Positions 1-11,383 of a stretch of 64,000 bases of DNA are shown piece after piece. The stretch lies in NCBI RefSeq assembly GCF_002878395.1, contig NC_061122.1:79609173-79673172 (forward strand), read 5' to 3'. The stretch comes from Capsicum annuum (taxonomy: Eukaryota; Streptophyta; Magnoliopsida; Solanales; Solanaceae). A program made the translations under genes and the position numbers. The notes under the pieces are model-generated. The model saw only the letters and a program-made list of their open reading frames with translations, had not been told where the DNA came from and made no database searches. Position 1 is the stretch's first letter, and each line of letters starts with the position of its first letter.

Positions 1-862
1 CAACCGCTAGGAAAACTATTATACTAAAGATAATGCAATGGGTATTAGTTTTGTTCAACAATCGCTCTTCCCCTACTTTGTCAATCAGCAAGGGCTTGCA
101 CAACTCTAGCTATACGTTTTTTGCAGCTCATACTTGTGAATAAATCAATGACAATCATAATTGAAAGCTTAGATAAAGTCACAATGGTAAGATGAATAAA
201 AACCCAAAACCGTGACTTGATTAATCAACTGAAGTTAATACAAGGGAATCCCAAGATCAAAATTGGATCTTGGAATTAAAATATGTTTATGAGTGTCAAA
301 ATTGTGTAACTCGTACTAAAAAGTACATAAGGGGTATTTATAGTACATCAGAAAACCCTAAAAACAAAACCTAAACGAACTAGGAGAAAATAGGGTCAGT
401 GGCTACATGTGTTCTGCACCTGCAGTCTGGTCACGAGTGCTGGTTGTACCTGTGGTCTGTCTTCGAGCATAGGTACGAACCGCAGGTACCGGATAGGAAA
501 AATCTTGCTAGTTAACTCTCGGGATTTTAGACTTTTGACACCTGCTTTATCTACCTGTGGTCCATAGGTCCGACCTGTGGTCTGTGGGTTGACTTAGTAA
601 GTGCCGGGAATTAGTTTTTCATCTCTTCTTCTATTCTCGAACATGCTTTGACCTCGATCAAGCCAGAAATATCCCGATCATCCATAATGCTCCAAAAAGT
701 AGCCAAAAACACCTTTTTCACCCTTTTTACAAACTTAGCATCTAAAACATGATTTCCTGAAAAATATACCCAAAATAGATCATATCTAACAAAAAGGCCT
801 CAGAAACTTGCATCTTTTCCTCGTTTTAAGCATCTAAAATGCCATATTTTTATAGCACATTA
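1..862 (-). repeat. 3' LTR of Athila copy 1 (partial)
   Basis: This matches 8430-9286 nearly base for base with scattered differences. The element-side end is at 862, where the LTR terminus (consensus CACATCA, here CACATTA) meets the primer-side sequence ACACCCTCAACTTAG. A TATA box on the minus strand (TATAAATACCCC, 331-342) lies downstream of a cluster of ACCTGTGGTCC/GTAGGT-like palindromes at about 415-590, as expected for U3. The U5 end is beyond the window. Confidence 0.88.
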
Positions 863-2290
863 ACACCCTCAACTTAGAACATTTGCAAAACAAAATAAAA
901 ATGACATATAACTAGTAGAATCTAAGCTATTCAGCGTAGTCAGTTATCCCATTAAGTTCAAATCACAACATCCCCTCCTTTATCACTTTTCAAAGCCAAC
1001 TGTGTATGAACTTGAAGACTAACAATGTGATATAGTCGGATTAATGCATGACAGTTACATTAGCAATAGATAACCACTCTTATGTATAAATTACACTACT
1101 CGAAATAAAAAAATAGCTAGCAACATGACTCACGTGCCCTTACAACAAGGATGTCCCACTCATATGAAATAATGCATGTCAGTACAGGTACGGTCAAGAG
1201 ATGTTCACACTCAACAAATAAGTTCCAGTGAATGCATGTCAAATATCATAGTCTTTCCCTTATTTTCTTTACCTTAGCATTCTGATAGTCAAGTTAGGAT
1301 CACTATAGGACTTTTCTCGATTTGTAATATAGGGTTGGGGGCTGGTATGTTACATATGGATGTTTAAAATTACTAAGCCTCCTTGATACTACACTAACTT
1401 TGGGGTCTCACTTACTAGCCAATTTCCTTCTTATTCCACCCGTATTTCTCCCTTTTATTCTTTTATGCACATTCAGGTTGGGTGTGGTCTTTTATTTCTT
1501 TTTTTTTTTGTATTTTAAATTTCTTTTCTTTTTCTTTTTCTATCATACCCATCCATACTAACTTGTTTGTTACATTACCCTTATTTATACCCATTTTACA
1601 CTACATACCCCTATGATAGCCACCCTCAACTTAGGCATTTTTCTTGTGTTGAGATGCATAATGTCCAAGGAGGAACTGGGCCAAAATAGGTAAATTATAG
1701 TATAAGTGGGAAGGTGAACAGTGAAAATAAGAAAAATAGGCTTACAAGGTTCAAAGAAGGGATCAAGGGATATCATTCACACATGGAAAGACATTTAGGC
1801 AAAAACTAGATGAAAATAAAAAATGAACTATGCTCCTTTCCTAAATGACTATCCTTCAACATAGGTAAGACTAACCAGGCAAGTTCTGAATTCAACACAC
1901 AAAGTGAACTAGGTAGTATCTTACACACACACATTGCACAAAGTCAATATTACCAACTACTACCTATCCAGTTCTTGCAATTGTTAGGAAATAGTTATCA
2001 AGTGCCTAATCCTAATGCCATAACAAGATCCACAAAATTCACACATATATACCTTCACACAATTCTAAAACACAAAATTTTTGAGGGGTATTCCTAAATA
2101 CTTAAAAATATCCTAATTACACAAAAAATCATGAAGCAAAACACAATACACCTGAATATACTGTCTCTACTAAGAACAAGACTCCGTGGAAAAGAGGCAT
2201 GAGAATAAAAACCCAAAGAGGACATCAAGACCCACAAGCAGCCTCACCCAACTAAAAATCATTCATCGTCCCCAATGCATCAAACTAAAA
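863..2290 (-). other. Non-coding region between integrase and 3' LTR, Athila copy 1
   Basis: About 1.4 kb without a readable frame lies between the integrase end and the LTR. The same region recurs at 22154-23670, 47859-49300, 50766-52204 and, in part, 57581-58250, so it is a fixed part of this family. It holds, on the plus strand, a long pyrimidine tract (about 1495-1545; purine-rich in the sense strand), a hairpin (1625-1653), and the sequence GTCCAAGGAGG...GGGCCAAAATAGGT shared by all copies. Role unknown; genomic RNA packaging, splicing or transport signals are possible. Confidence 0.75.
1625..1653 (-). other. Conserved hairpin in 3' non-coding region (decayed copy)
   Basis: CTCAAC and GTTGAG pair as the outer stem. 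The inner stem seen in sister copies (22924-22952, 51507-51535) is damaged here. Its 5' arm, CACCCTCAACTTAG, repeats the sequence next to the 3' LTR at 864-877. Confidence 0.55.
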
Positions 2291-2387
2291 CAAGAGAGTT
2301 AGGAACATACTTGTGGCACCATAGGTGCAAAGATCCGATGCCAATCATGCAATGTGAATACAAACAATATAATACCTTGGGTTGCCT

Positions 2388-2452
2388 CCCAAGAAGTGCC
2401 TGATTTACTGTCGTGGCACAACACCGTTTCTTAGGCTACTCATACTTTACCA
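2388..2452 (-). other. Conserved block downstream of integrase, Athila copy 1
   Basis: The block runs from GGTTGCCTCCCAAGAAGTGC to a CTACTCATACTTTACCAAGG-like end. The same block appears once at about 58321-58430 and twice in tandem at 62629-62779. It follows the integrase stop and precedes the non-coding region on the element's sense strand. No function is known to me. Confidence 0.5.
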
Positions 2453-2459
2453 AGGTCTA

Positions 2460-3660
2460 TCTCTGCATAAACTCTAACTTCTTCCAGGTTCCCATGTAGT
2501 GTTTCACTCTCTGAACGTTCATTTTAAATGGTACATCACCATCATTATTTAACTCAATAGCACTATATGGGAATACTTTGACCACTGTGAATGGTCCAGT
2601 CCATCTTGATTTTAGCTTGCTATGAAACAAACGTAGTCTTTAATTGTATAGCATGACCAAATCACCAGGTTTGAGTATTCTCTTCTCGAGCTTCTTGTCA
2701 TGGTAAAACTTCATTCTTTATTTATATATGGATGAGCTCTCATAATCACGTAGTCAGAATTTATCCAACTCATTCACCTAGATCAACCTCAAGTTCGCTG
2801 TATCAGTTCACTCAAAATTTAACCTTTTTGATGCCTATAGTACCTTGTGTTCAAACTCAACTGGTAGGTGACATGCTTTTCCATAAACCATATCATATGG
2901 AGAGGGAAATATAGGGGTTTTCTAAGCTATCCCAGTAGGCCCACAATGCATAATCTAACTTTCTAGAATAGTCAGTTTGGTTGGCATTCATAGTCTTCGC
3001 CAAGATGGACTTTATTTCTCTGTTGGAGACTTCCACTTGTCCACTTGTCTGAGGATGGTAAGGTGTTTCCACCTTATTAATCACACCGTATCTATTAAGT
3101 AGGGCCTTGAACAAGCGGTTGTAGAAGTGAGAACCACCATCACTCATAATTGCATGTGGAGTGCTAAATTTGGAAAAAAATATTTCTCTTTAGAAAAATA
3201 GTGACACTTTTGCCTTCATTTTCTGGAAGTGCAACTGTATCCACCTATTTTGATACATAGTTTCCCACTATTAGAATGTATGTCATGCCATAGGAGCTCA
3301 TAAACATACCCATGAAATCAATCTCCCATACATCAGATAGCTCCAACTCCAAAATAGGTGTCATAGAGGAGTTTATGGCATTGAGAAATATTGCCTTGAT
3401 GCTGACATTGGTCAAAGACTTGGAAAAAAATCATGAGCATCCTTATAGATTGTAGGCCAATAAAACCCATACTGTAGAATTGTTTGGACTGTTCGAGCAC
3501 CACTATAATGAACCCCAACTGCTGATGAATGACAAGCCTCTAGAATGCTCATCATCTCCACCTCTGGTATACATCTTCAAATTACACCATTGTCATAAAA
3601 CCTAAATTGATATGGATCATCTCAAAATAATTTCCTTACCTCATTCATAAATCTCTGTCG
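2460..3660 (-). pseudogene. pol: Athila integrase (decayed)
   Basis: Integrase joins the cDNA ends to chromosomal DNA. The best open stretch, 2893-3147, carries the core residues: SDGGSHF holds the second catalytic Asp, and [12 protein letters not shown] holds the catalytic Glu. The text around them is typical of Athila integrase. The N-terminal zinc-binding half is spread over about 3150-3650 in broken frames. The C-terminal part (FPGKLKSRW-type segment) lies at about 2550-2720. Stops and shifts separate the pieces, including a stop just after the WAYWDS segment. It lies after RNase H in the same polyprotein, as expected. Confidence 0.88.
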
Positions 3661-3899
3661 CTGTTGGAAGGATAAATCTTTTGGAATGAGATAGCTTGCC
3701 AAATAGTTGGCAAAATTAGCAAACTAGGGGATCAAATCATGAGATACTGCTAACACCCTTTCATCTGGAAAATCATCATCTTTCTTAAGTTCATCCCCTA
3801 GTTTTTGTATAGTCTTCTCTTCAAGTCTGGATAAACGGTCTGCAACTTGATTCTCTTTCCTTTTCGATCATTGACATCAAAATCAAACTCTTGTAGTAG

Positions 3900-4330
3900 G
3901 AGGACCTAATGAATCAGTCATGGTTTTGCATATTTCTTTGACATTAAGTACCTTATGGCTGCATCGTTAGTCTGAACTATCACCTTAGTCCCAATCAAAT
4001 AAGACCAAAACTTTTCAAAAGCAAATATCACTACAAGCAGCTCCTGCTTTGTAATGGTATAATTTTTCTTTGCGGGGTTTAAAGATTTACTAGCATAATA
4101 GATGGGATGAAAGATCTTATCTCTTATTTGTCCTAGGACAGCACCCAAGGCCACTCCACTTGCATCACACATAACTTTAAAAAGTTTTGACCAATCATGC
4201 AGCATAAAAATGGGTGCCAAAATCAACTGCTCCTTTAGAAATTTAAAAGAATTGAGACACTTATCATCAAAAATAAATTTCACCTCCTTCTCAAAAAGTT
4301 TACATTGGGGAGTCATAATTTAGAGAATTC
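3900..4330 (-). pseudogene. pol: Athila RNase H domain (decayed)
   Basis: RNase H removes the RNA strand during reverse transcription. A 132-codon open segment (3918-4316) shows CDASGVALGAVLGQ, which holds the first catalytic Asp, and YASKSLNPAKKNYTITKQEL, which holds the Glu region. The later Asp of the usual TDHAAIRYL motif is Asn here (TNDAAIRYL). This segment directly follows the RT domain on the minus strand. It is one of the longest surviving frames in this copy, but the changed residue and the broken neighbours make it non-functional. Confidence 0.9.
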
Positions 4331-5235
4331 CTTGATGAATCTTCTATAGAAACCTCCATGACCCAAAAAGCTTTGTATACCTCTAACTGATATTTGCAGT
4401 GGCAATTTCTCAATCTCCTTAATCTTTTCTTTGTCCACCTTATTACCACATTTGGAGATATTATGCCCTATCATAAGACCTTCTCTCACCATGAAGTGGC
4501 ATTTTCCCAGCTTAACACCAAATTACACTCTTCAAATCTCTGTAGTGCACAGGCCATATGGACCAAACAATCATAAAAAAATCCCTGACTAATGAGTTAT
4601 ACATGAATACCTTAATCGTGTCTTCCATCATATAAGAGAATATGGACATCATAAATCTCTTAAAAGTGGGGGGTGTATTGCAAAGTCCAATTGGTATCCT
4701 CTTGAATGCAAAGGTCCTATAGGGACAAGTAAATGTAGTCTTTTCTTGGTCTTTAGGAGCAATCATGATTTGATTGTAACTTGAATACCCATCAAGAAAA
4801 TAGTACCAACCCTGCCTGCTAGACTGCCCAAAATCTAATCCATAACGACATCGAAAAATGGTTCTTTTATGTCCACTTGTTTAACTTTTTGTAATCTATG
4901 CACACTCTCAGAATGGTTACTGGCCTCATTGTCACTAACTTATTCTTTTCATTTAGAACCACTGTGATTACCCCTTTATTTCATACACATTAAACTGGGC
5001 TAACCCACTTGCTATCTGTAATGGAAAAAACCACCGCAGCATCCAACCACTTGATTATCTCCATTTTCACCACTTCTTGCATATGAGGGTTTAGTCATCT
5101 CTGATGCTCAATACTGGGAAAGCTGTTCGACCCAAGCTATATCTTATGTGTGCATATATCAGGAGGAGACCCCATAATATTTACAATGGTCCACCTAATA
5201 GCTCTCTTAAACTTCTGTAGCACTAATGTCAAAGC
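4331..5235 (-). pseudogene. pol: Athila reverse transcriptase (decayed)
   Basis: The recognisable core lies at 4512-4766: APKDQEKTTFTCPYRTFAFK, then a GLCNTPPTF motif, then TIKVFMYNSLV, where the family has an F-M-D-D catalytic box. Both catalytic Asp residues are replaced (Tyr-Asn), so polymerase activity is lost. The upstream palm and finger motifs are present only as fragments between 4780 and 5150 in other frames. Linker sequence at 5236-5598 joins it to the protease. Confidence 0.88.
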
Positions 5236-5945
5236 TTATTCCCGTGCTCCTACCAAATATGTTGGAATAATAATTAGTAAGGTATTGTTGGCCCCCAAGA
5301 ATGCATACTGCAAATAAGGTGGGAGGGCCTTTAATTCGAATACCAGTGGTTCTTCAATTGATAGTCTTGTAGGAGGTGTGGTTCTATTTTGTAAGTCAAG
5401 ATCCAGCTTCTTAGGGGCATATTTGTAAGATCCCATGCCATGTAGTGCACTAGCCATCTCATCATAGTCTAGTATCCCATCACTCTTAAAGTTCATAATC
5501 ACCACAACTAATGCGTCTACTCTTAATCTCTTCTCAATAGGTACATCAACTATGATCATGTCATCATCCACCACATCTATAACTTCCACCACTCTCATAT
5601 CATCAAATTACTATACTATCATGAATATATTTAACACAATTTGCTAATGAGTCTACTTGAAAGTGATCTCTTTCAAATCCATGTCAATCAACACTCGGCC
5701 TATAGATAAGAAAGGTCTACCCAATATGATTAGATAATGGGTATCCACTTCATAGTCTAAAATCATGAAATCTTTCAAATATGTGAATTGTGCTACTTTA
5801 TTTCCATGTCACATAGAATACTCACTATATCCTTTATATATGAATCAACCATCATAATCGTTGCAGATGTAGGCTTGAATTCTCCTAACTCTGCCTAGTA
5901 TATCACCAGTATCATAACATTTATTCCTGCTCCCGAATCACATAG
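5236..5945 (-). pseudogene. pol: Athila protease and protease-RT linker (decayed)
   Basis: The aspartic protease active site survives as DSGAGINVM (about 5918-5943). The downstream 120-codon open stretch (5236-5598) ends in ELKALPPYLQYAFLGANNT, the conserved linker between protease and RT in Athila elements. The enzyme would process the Gag-Pol polyprotein. The frame is broken several times between the active site and the linker, so no full-length domain can be made. A second, partly duplicated copy of the segment around the active site (AATCACATAGAGC-type) lies at about 5930-6060. Confidence 0.82.
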
Positions 5946-6149
5946 AGCCCAATTAACATCATAAGGCCCAACAAAAAAAGAGATGGTCACTATACTTCAT
6001 GCTTTTGAATCACATAGAGCTTGCTTAACATCATAAGGCCCAATAGAACATGGGATGGTCACTGCACCTAGGTCCCTTTTATTTTCTACCCATATTGCAT
6101 AAAAGTCTGAGCTAAATTGTTGTACTAAGTTTTGGAGCTCTTCTCAAAT

Positions 6150-7640
6150 CCAATCATCATCGCAATCACTATCAAAATCATCATCACCAAACTCTACCAC
6201 AGGTGGCTCATTAGCATTAACATCCTTCTTCTTAGGCTCATCAGTAGTTGGTAAAAAGTGCTCACCAGGTAAAGAGTCATCCCTAGTGTCAATAGCCAGA
6301 CAACAAACAAGTGTTGGAGTATTTTGGACAATGTCACCAGGTAATGCTCTTGACTACATCTCAGCCAAAGTGATAGATATTTGATGGTACTGCTGCTCCA
6401 AATCCTTAATAGCAATCATATGTGATTCAACCTTTTGGGCTAATCTTAAAATTTCAGTTGTAAGTTCAAAGAGGCAAGCCTCCTGACTCTCTTGACCCTT
6501 CATCAATATAGTCAAAATCTCTTCTATTCTAGACTCCGCCTCATGTCTGCCAGGTAGAATGTACTTATTTCTCTTATCATGATAGTTCCAACCTTGATTC
6601 TCTTTCCCTTGGACTCAAAAACTTGCCAACTAATGATCCATAAACTTTGCCTCATTAGATATCCCAAATTCATTCTATTTAGAAGAATTGGTGGATGCAA
6701 ATTGTTTGACCAACTCACCAATCTCTATCCGTTATAAAATATCCTAAGCTATAACATCCTCAGTCACTCTCTATTCATTGAAAGCTCCAGTGGCATAAAT
6801 ATCAATACCTCTCTCAACCTCCTAAGTTTTCCACCCTCAGTTAGTTTACAAGATCTGATCCATAATACCCACAACTATCTCCCATCAAAATCTCATAATG
6901 GCTACTCAAGAAATAGTGTCTGCCATTACTATGGAGCTTATTGTCAGGGCTCTATAGAATATCTCTAACAATATTATCCCTGATATTCGGTGGTTGGGTA
7001 CCATGCTAAACCTCTTCTTGAATTAAAACCATTCCTCATATATATGCTTTGACTGTAGCTTCCTAAAATTATAAATCTTATCCTTGAGTTGCAATACCCT
7101 AGATGAAGGAAAGAATCTATTCAAGAATTGTCTATGTAGCTCATTCCATGTAGTAATAGACCCTCTTGGTAGTTCCTCAAGCCATAAGGATGCTTGTCCA
7201 ATAAGCGAGAAATCGAATAACCTCAGTCTCAGTGCCTCTTAATCTAATCCTGGTATGGTATATGAAGTGCATATCCCAGTAAAATTTGCTAGATACATGT
7301 TTGCATTATTTGTAGGCAACCCCACAAACACACCTTTCAAGTACAAGAGCTAGATCATAGCACTAGAGATATTAAACTTGACATTAAGAGGTAAAGTAGA
7401 AGGGTAATGGATCTTGTATCAACTTGCTTATCGCATCCCAAATCTTCTAAATAATCTTCATACAGTTGAAAATATTGATATATTAGGATCAATTAAGGTT
7501 GACCTCCACTGACTCTATTTTGATTTCCACAGAGTGCCGCTCAATAGTCTACTGCCTATCTCTGCTTAGCTAACTCTGTCTAAGCTAACATATCAGCAGC
7601 CTATCTATCAACAATCTTCTGAACTCCTTTTTCAAAGAGA
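6150..7640 (-). pseudogene. gag: Athila gag (decayed)
   Basis: This would encode the capsid protein that packages element RNA. On the minus strand the N-terminal half (about 7380-7000) reads as a capsid-type segment, WLEELPRGSITTWNEL, followed by FFPSSR. The C-terminal half (about 6560-6180) shows a heptad-rich, probably coiled-coil stretch, EEILTILMKGQESQE then QKVESHMIAIKDLEQQ. The homologous gag at 53500-54690 keeps the same order. Several stops interrupt the reading, and no intact start was chosen. As usual for Athila, I see no zinc knuckle. Confidence 0.82.
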
Positions 7641-7816
7641 TTGTCCCTTTTTTGCTCTGATATACTACTATTTAAGTGTAGGATATTCTTTGAAATCAGT
7701 AAGAGTAAGGGATTTCCCTACTCTGTGTGCTAGGCATACACCAGCGTATGCCCAACTAAGAAAAAAATAAAAATCCAAAAACAGCAATGACTTTAATCCA
7801 TAAATCAACACTGTAC

Positions 7817-7834
7817 TCCCCGACAATAGTGCTA
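7817..7834 (-). other. Primer binding site for tRNA-Asp, Athila copy 1
   Basis: TCCCCGACAATAGTGCTA on the plus strand matches the 3' end of plant tRNA-Asp (TCCCCGGCAACGGCGCCA) at 13 of 18 positions. All five differences are transitions. It sits 6 bases from the LTR, as in related copies. Confidence 0.85.
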
Positions 7835-7840
7835 ATTTCT

Positions 7841-9286
7841 TGATGAAGTCTAAGTAATATATCTTATTAGATGATGATACAGTCGTTGTCAAGATATATT
7901 TATCCAACTAAGGTTGGGGTCGAATCCTTAGGGAGCACGTGGAGTTGCAGTTATCAGTATTTGTAGTCTACGGCCAGTACTAGAAAAGTGAATGGGGGGG
8001 ATTTAATTGTAGTAATCTCGAGCAAGTCACAATATTAACTTTAGTTGCAATTAGTCGTAGGTGAACACTAGGATTTCATTCCCCCTAGTTTCTAAACTCC
8101 ATAGGTTTTTCATGCTATGTTGAACCATTCCAATACCTTGCATGTAGAATCGATAAGTTATGCACTTTCTACAGTCTTTTGGATGAGTAAAAGGATTTCT
8201 CCCTTTACTTTTTGAGTCTTAGGTTGTTGCATTACTTATTCTTATCTTAATTCCAGTGAACTCTTACCTTTTGAGTCTTTAGTTATTATATAAAAGCTAT
8301 CCATATTACTTAGATATTACCTAGTAGCGTGGATCGATAGTTAAACCTCAAACTACTTTTGTCATTTTCTTTTACTAGTCACTACTCCTTTTTTGGAGTA
8401 AGTAACAATATCTAGGTGGGATCCTAAAGTTTGCAACCACTAAGACAACTATTAACCGAAGACAATAAAATGCATTCCATGGTTATTGGTTCCATTCAAT
8501 TCCCCTACTTTGTCAATTAGCCAGGGTTTGCATAACCCTAACTATGGGTTTTTAGCCGCTCATTCTTGTGAAGAAATTAATGAAATTTGTAATTGAAAGC
8601 TTAGATGAGGTCACAATGATAAGATGAATAAAAACCCAAAATCATAACTTAGTTAATCAATTAAAGTTAATATAGGGAATCCAAAGATCAAAATCGGATC
8701 TTGGAATTAAAATATGTTTGTGAGTACCAAAAGTGTGTAACTCCTACTTACATAAGGGGTATTTATAGTACATGGGAAACCCTAAAAACAAAGCCCAAAT
8801 GAACTAGGAAAAAACAAGGTCGGTGTCCACATATGGTCTACACCTACAGTCTAGTCACGGGCGCAGGTTGTACCTAAGGTCTAGCTTCAAGCATAGGTAC
8901 GGACCGTAGGTACCAGATGGGAAAAATTCTGCAAGTCAGCTCTTGAGATTTTGGACTTCTGGCACCTACTTTGCTTACTTGTAGTCCATAGGTCCTACTT
9001 ATGGTCTGTGGGTTGACTTAGTAAGTGTCGAGAGTCAGTTTTTCTACTCTTCTTCAATTCTTGAACATGTTTTAATCACGATCAAGTCAAAAAACATCCC
9101 AATCATCCATAATGTTCCAAAAAGTAGCCAAAATACCTTTTTTCACCTTTTCTCAAATTTAGCATCTAAAATATGATTTCCTACAAAACATACCCAAAAT
9201 AGATCATATTTAACAAAAAGGCCTTAAAAACTTACATTTTTCAATCATTTTAAGCATCAAAAGTGCTATATTTCTATAAAACATTA
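7841..9286 (-). repeat. 5' LTR of Athila copy 1 (1446 bp)
   Basis: It begins TGATGAAGTC at 7841, next to the primer site, and ends near AACATTA at 9286. These match the family termini TGATAA...CACATCA seen in the array at 46295-60780. A TATA box (TATAAATACCCC, minus strand) lies at 8756-8767. Palindromic ACCTA/TAGGT motifs lie upstream of it at 8830-9010. A motif close to a Pol III B box, GGTTGGGGTCGAATCC, lies at about 7911-7926 and is the best-conserved stretch between copies. Confidence 0.9.
8756..8767 (-). promoter_or_regulatory. LTR TATA box, Athila copy 1
   Basis: The minus strand reads TATAAATACCCC. The same box is found in the other LTRs at 331-342, 47222-47232, 50235-50245, 55653-55662, 57053-57062 and 60143-60153, always in the same LTR position. 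Confidence 0.65.
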
Positions 9287-9289
9287 GTG

Positions 9290-11152
9290 CTTATGGAGGT
9301 TCTCAGGCAGGTAGTATAAGAGATCGATCAGGATCCTAGCCAGGTGGTGGGTGTGGTTACTTGTATACTGTACCTTCTAGACTTAAGGCTAAGTATCCAA
9401 ACGTTGTTATAACAAGTACAATCTTGGTGTCCTGTTAGTCAACATTTTCTTTATTTGATTTGGGATCCACTTATCCTTATGTGTCTGCTTATTATGCCCT
9501 GTGATTAGAGTTATTTTGGGATTTATTATCAATGCCATTATGTGTTTCTACTCCCGGTGGGTGATTCTTTAGTAGTGGATCGGGTTTCAAATTATGTGTT
9601 GTGACTGCTTTTGATTTTGATACACATGCTGATCTTATTATATTATACATTATAAATTTTGATGTGATTTTGGGAATGGACTAGTTATCCTACTGTCATG
9701 CGGTCCTAGATTATTTTGCCAAGACCATTACCTTAACGTTGCCCGACATACCTCGGTTGTGTGGTTGGAAATGATTAGCTTAGGAGGCTTATTTAGAGGG
9801 GTTGTGAGTCTTACCTCTTTTATATTCGTGATGTTAGTGAGGGGAGTCTGTTACTTGACTCTTTTCCTATAGTTTGTGAGTTTTCTCTTTTTTCCCCACC
9901 GATCTAACTGGTTTTCCTCCTAAGCGTGATGTAGAGTGTGTTATTGATCTTGAGTTGGGCACTGGCCTTTTTCTATAGAACCTTACCATAAGGCTCCTGC
10001 CGAGCTTAAGGATCTAAGTTCTCAACGTAAAGGTCTTCGTGGTAAAGGTTTTATTAGACCGAGTGTATCCGCTTGGGGAGTTCCACTATTATTTGTGAAG
10101 CAGAAATATGGTTCCATGCGTATGTGTATTGATTATAGGCAACTTAATAAGGTAATATCGAAGAACCAGTATACTATGCCTCACTTTAATGTTTTGTTTG
10201 ACTAGCTTCAAGGAGTAGTGGTGTTCTCTAAGATTTATTTGAGGTATGGTTATGATCAGTTGAGGATTCAGGTTGAAGATATCCCAAAGACAACCTTTAG
10301 GACCCATACCGGTCATTATGAGCTTTGAGTGACGTCTTTTGAGTTGACTAACTCCCAAGCCATATTTTTGGGCTTGATGTACCGTGTGTTCAGACCTTAT
10401 TTGAATTTATTTGTGATTGTGTTAATGAAGACATCCTTATGTATTCGACGAGTAGAGAGGAGCATATGCAAAAATTAAGGTGCTGTCTAAGGATGGGATT
10501 ATGGTTGACCCAACAAATATTGAGGCTATTCATTATTGGGCCAAGCCTACATCTCTAGCAAAGGTTTGTACCTTCTTTGGTTTGATGGCTTACTATAGAT
10601 GGTTTGTTGAGAGTTTTGCTTCTATTGCAGCACCGATGACCAGATTAACTCAGAAGGAGGTTCCTTTCTGATGGTCCGAGAAGTATGAGTCAAACTTTGG
10701 AAATCTCAAGAGATTTCTTATTTTAACTTTTATTTTGGCACTTCCTATTGAGGGTGAGGAATTCACTATGTATTGTGATGCTTCTAGTGTTGGTTTGGAT
10801 TGTCTGTTGATGCAATAAGTTTAAGTTATTTCTTATGCATTGAGGCAACTGAAGGTGAACGAGCGCAACTACCCCACCTATGATTTGGAGTTTAAGGCAA
10901 AAGTTTTCGTGCTTAAGATTTCGAGTCATTATCTTTTTGTTGTGTAGTGTGAGATCTTCATAGATTATTATAGTCTTCAACATCTTATGACCCAGAGAAA
11001 GATTAATTCTAGGCAGTATAGATAGATAGAGTTGCTTAAGGGTTATGACATCTCGATCTTATATCATTTGGGCAAGAAGAACATAGTAGTAGACGCATTG
11101 AGTCGGAAGGTGGTGTATAGGTAGCTTGACTTGCATTTCATCTTCTCAGAGG
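9290..11152 (+). pseudogene. pol: Chromovirus A protease, RT and RNase H (decayed)
   Basis: The order is protease with active site DLGSTYPYVS (about 9460-9492; the family has D-x-G-S), then RT with [14 protein letters not shown] and [16 protein letters not shown] wording near 10050-10150, then RNase H with MYCDASSVG (about 10768) and the closing YHLGKKNIVVDALSRK (about 11062-11110). About 50 residues are missing near 10466-10480, where the RT thumb joins the segment KDGIMVDPTNIEA. Many stops look like CAG or TGG turned into TAG, typical of old methylated repeats. The best surviving frame is 10480-10671. Confidence 0.88.
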
Positions 11153-11157
11153 TCATT
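11153..11157 (+). repeat. Target-site duplication TCATT, left copy (copia)
   Basis: TCATT precedes the copia 5' LTR remnant at 11158 and recurs after the 3' LTR at 18623-18627. Removing one copy and the element makes the chromovirus frame read on. Confidence 0.75.
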
Positions 11158-11192
11158 TGAAAGTGAATTCCATAAGGAGTAGGAGTTGTATA
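11158..11192 (+). repeat. 5' LTR remnant of the copia element
   Basis: TGAAAGTGAATTCCATAAGG and the following AGTAGGAGTTGTATA match the start of the 3' LTR at 18414 (TAAAAGTAAGTTCCACAAGG). It is cut after 35 bp by the insert at 11193. Confidence 0.8.
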
Positions 11193-11383
11193 TATAACAC
11201 CCTGTATATTCCAAAACATATAAGACCAACTTAGCATCGACGAAAGTATTTAAACTTAAGATAGGTATTTGAGCTTGTAGTTAAAGGTAAGTGTTAAGTT
11301 AAGTAGGGGGATCAAGATTATTGAAAAAAATAAGATACAATAAGTGATGTGCTTGCTTGACTTAATTAAGCTAGTAGGCGACC

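Larger units (their letters stand above)
1..9286 (-). mobile_element. Athila-type Ty3/gypsy retrotransposon, copy 1 (left LTR cut by window edge)
   Basis: The order read on the minus strand is 5' LTR (9286 to 7841), tRNA-Asp primer site (7834-7817), gag, protease, RT, RNase H, integrase, a 1.4-kb non-coding region, then a 3' LTR that runs off the window at base 1. Both LTRs align over their whole shared length. Integrase and RT wording ([35 protein letters not shown]) is that of the Athila lineage. All coding parts carry stops and frameshifts, so the element is dead. It interrupts chromovirus A, whose coding sequence starts right after 9286. The left flank lies outside the window, so a target duplication cannot be checked. 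Confidence 0.9.

Noticed and set aside
1495..1550. Simple-sequence T-rich run as a poly(A) tail of a LINE or SINE
   Set aside because: It is a fixed part of the Athila non-coding region, found at the same place in four copies.
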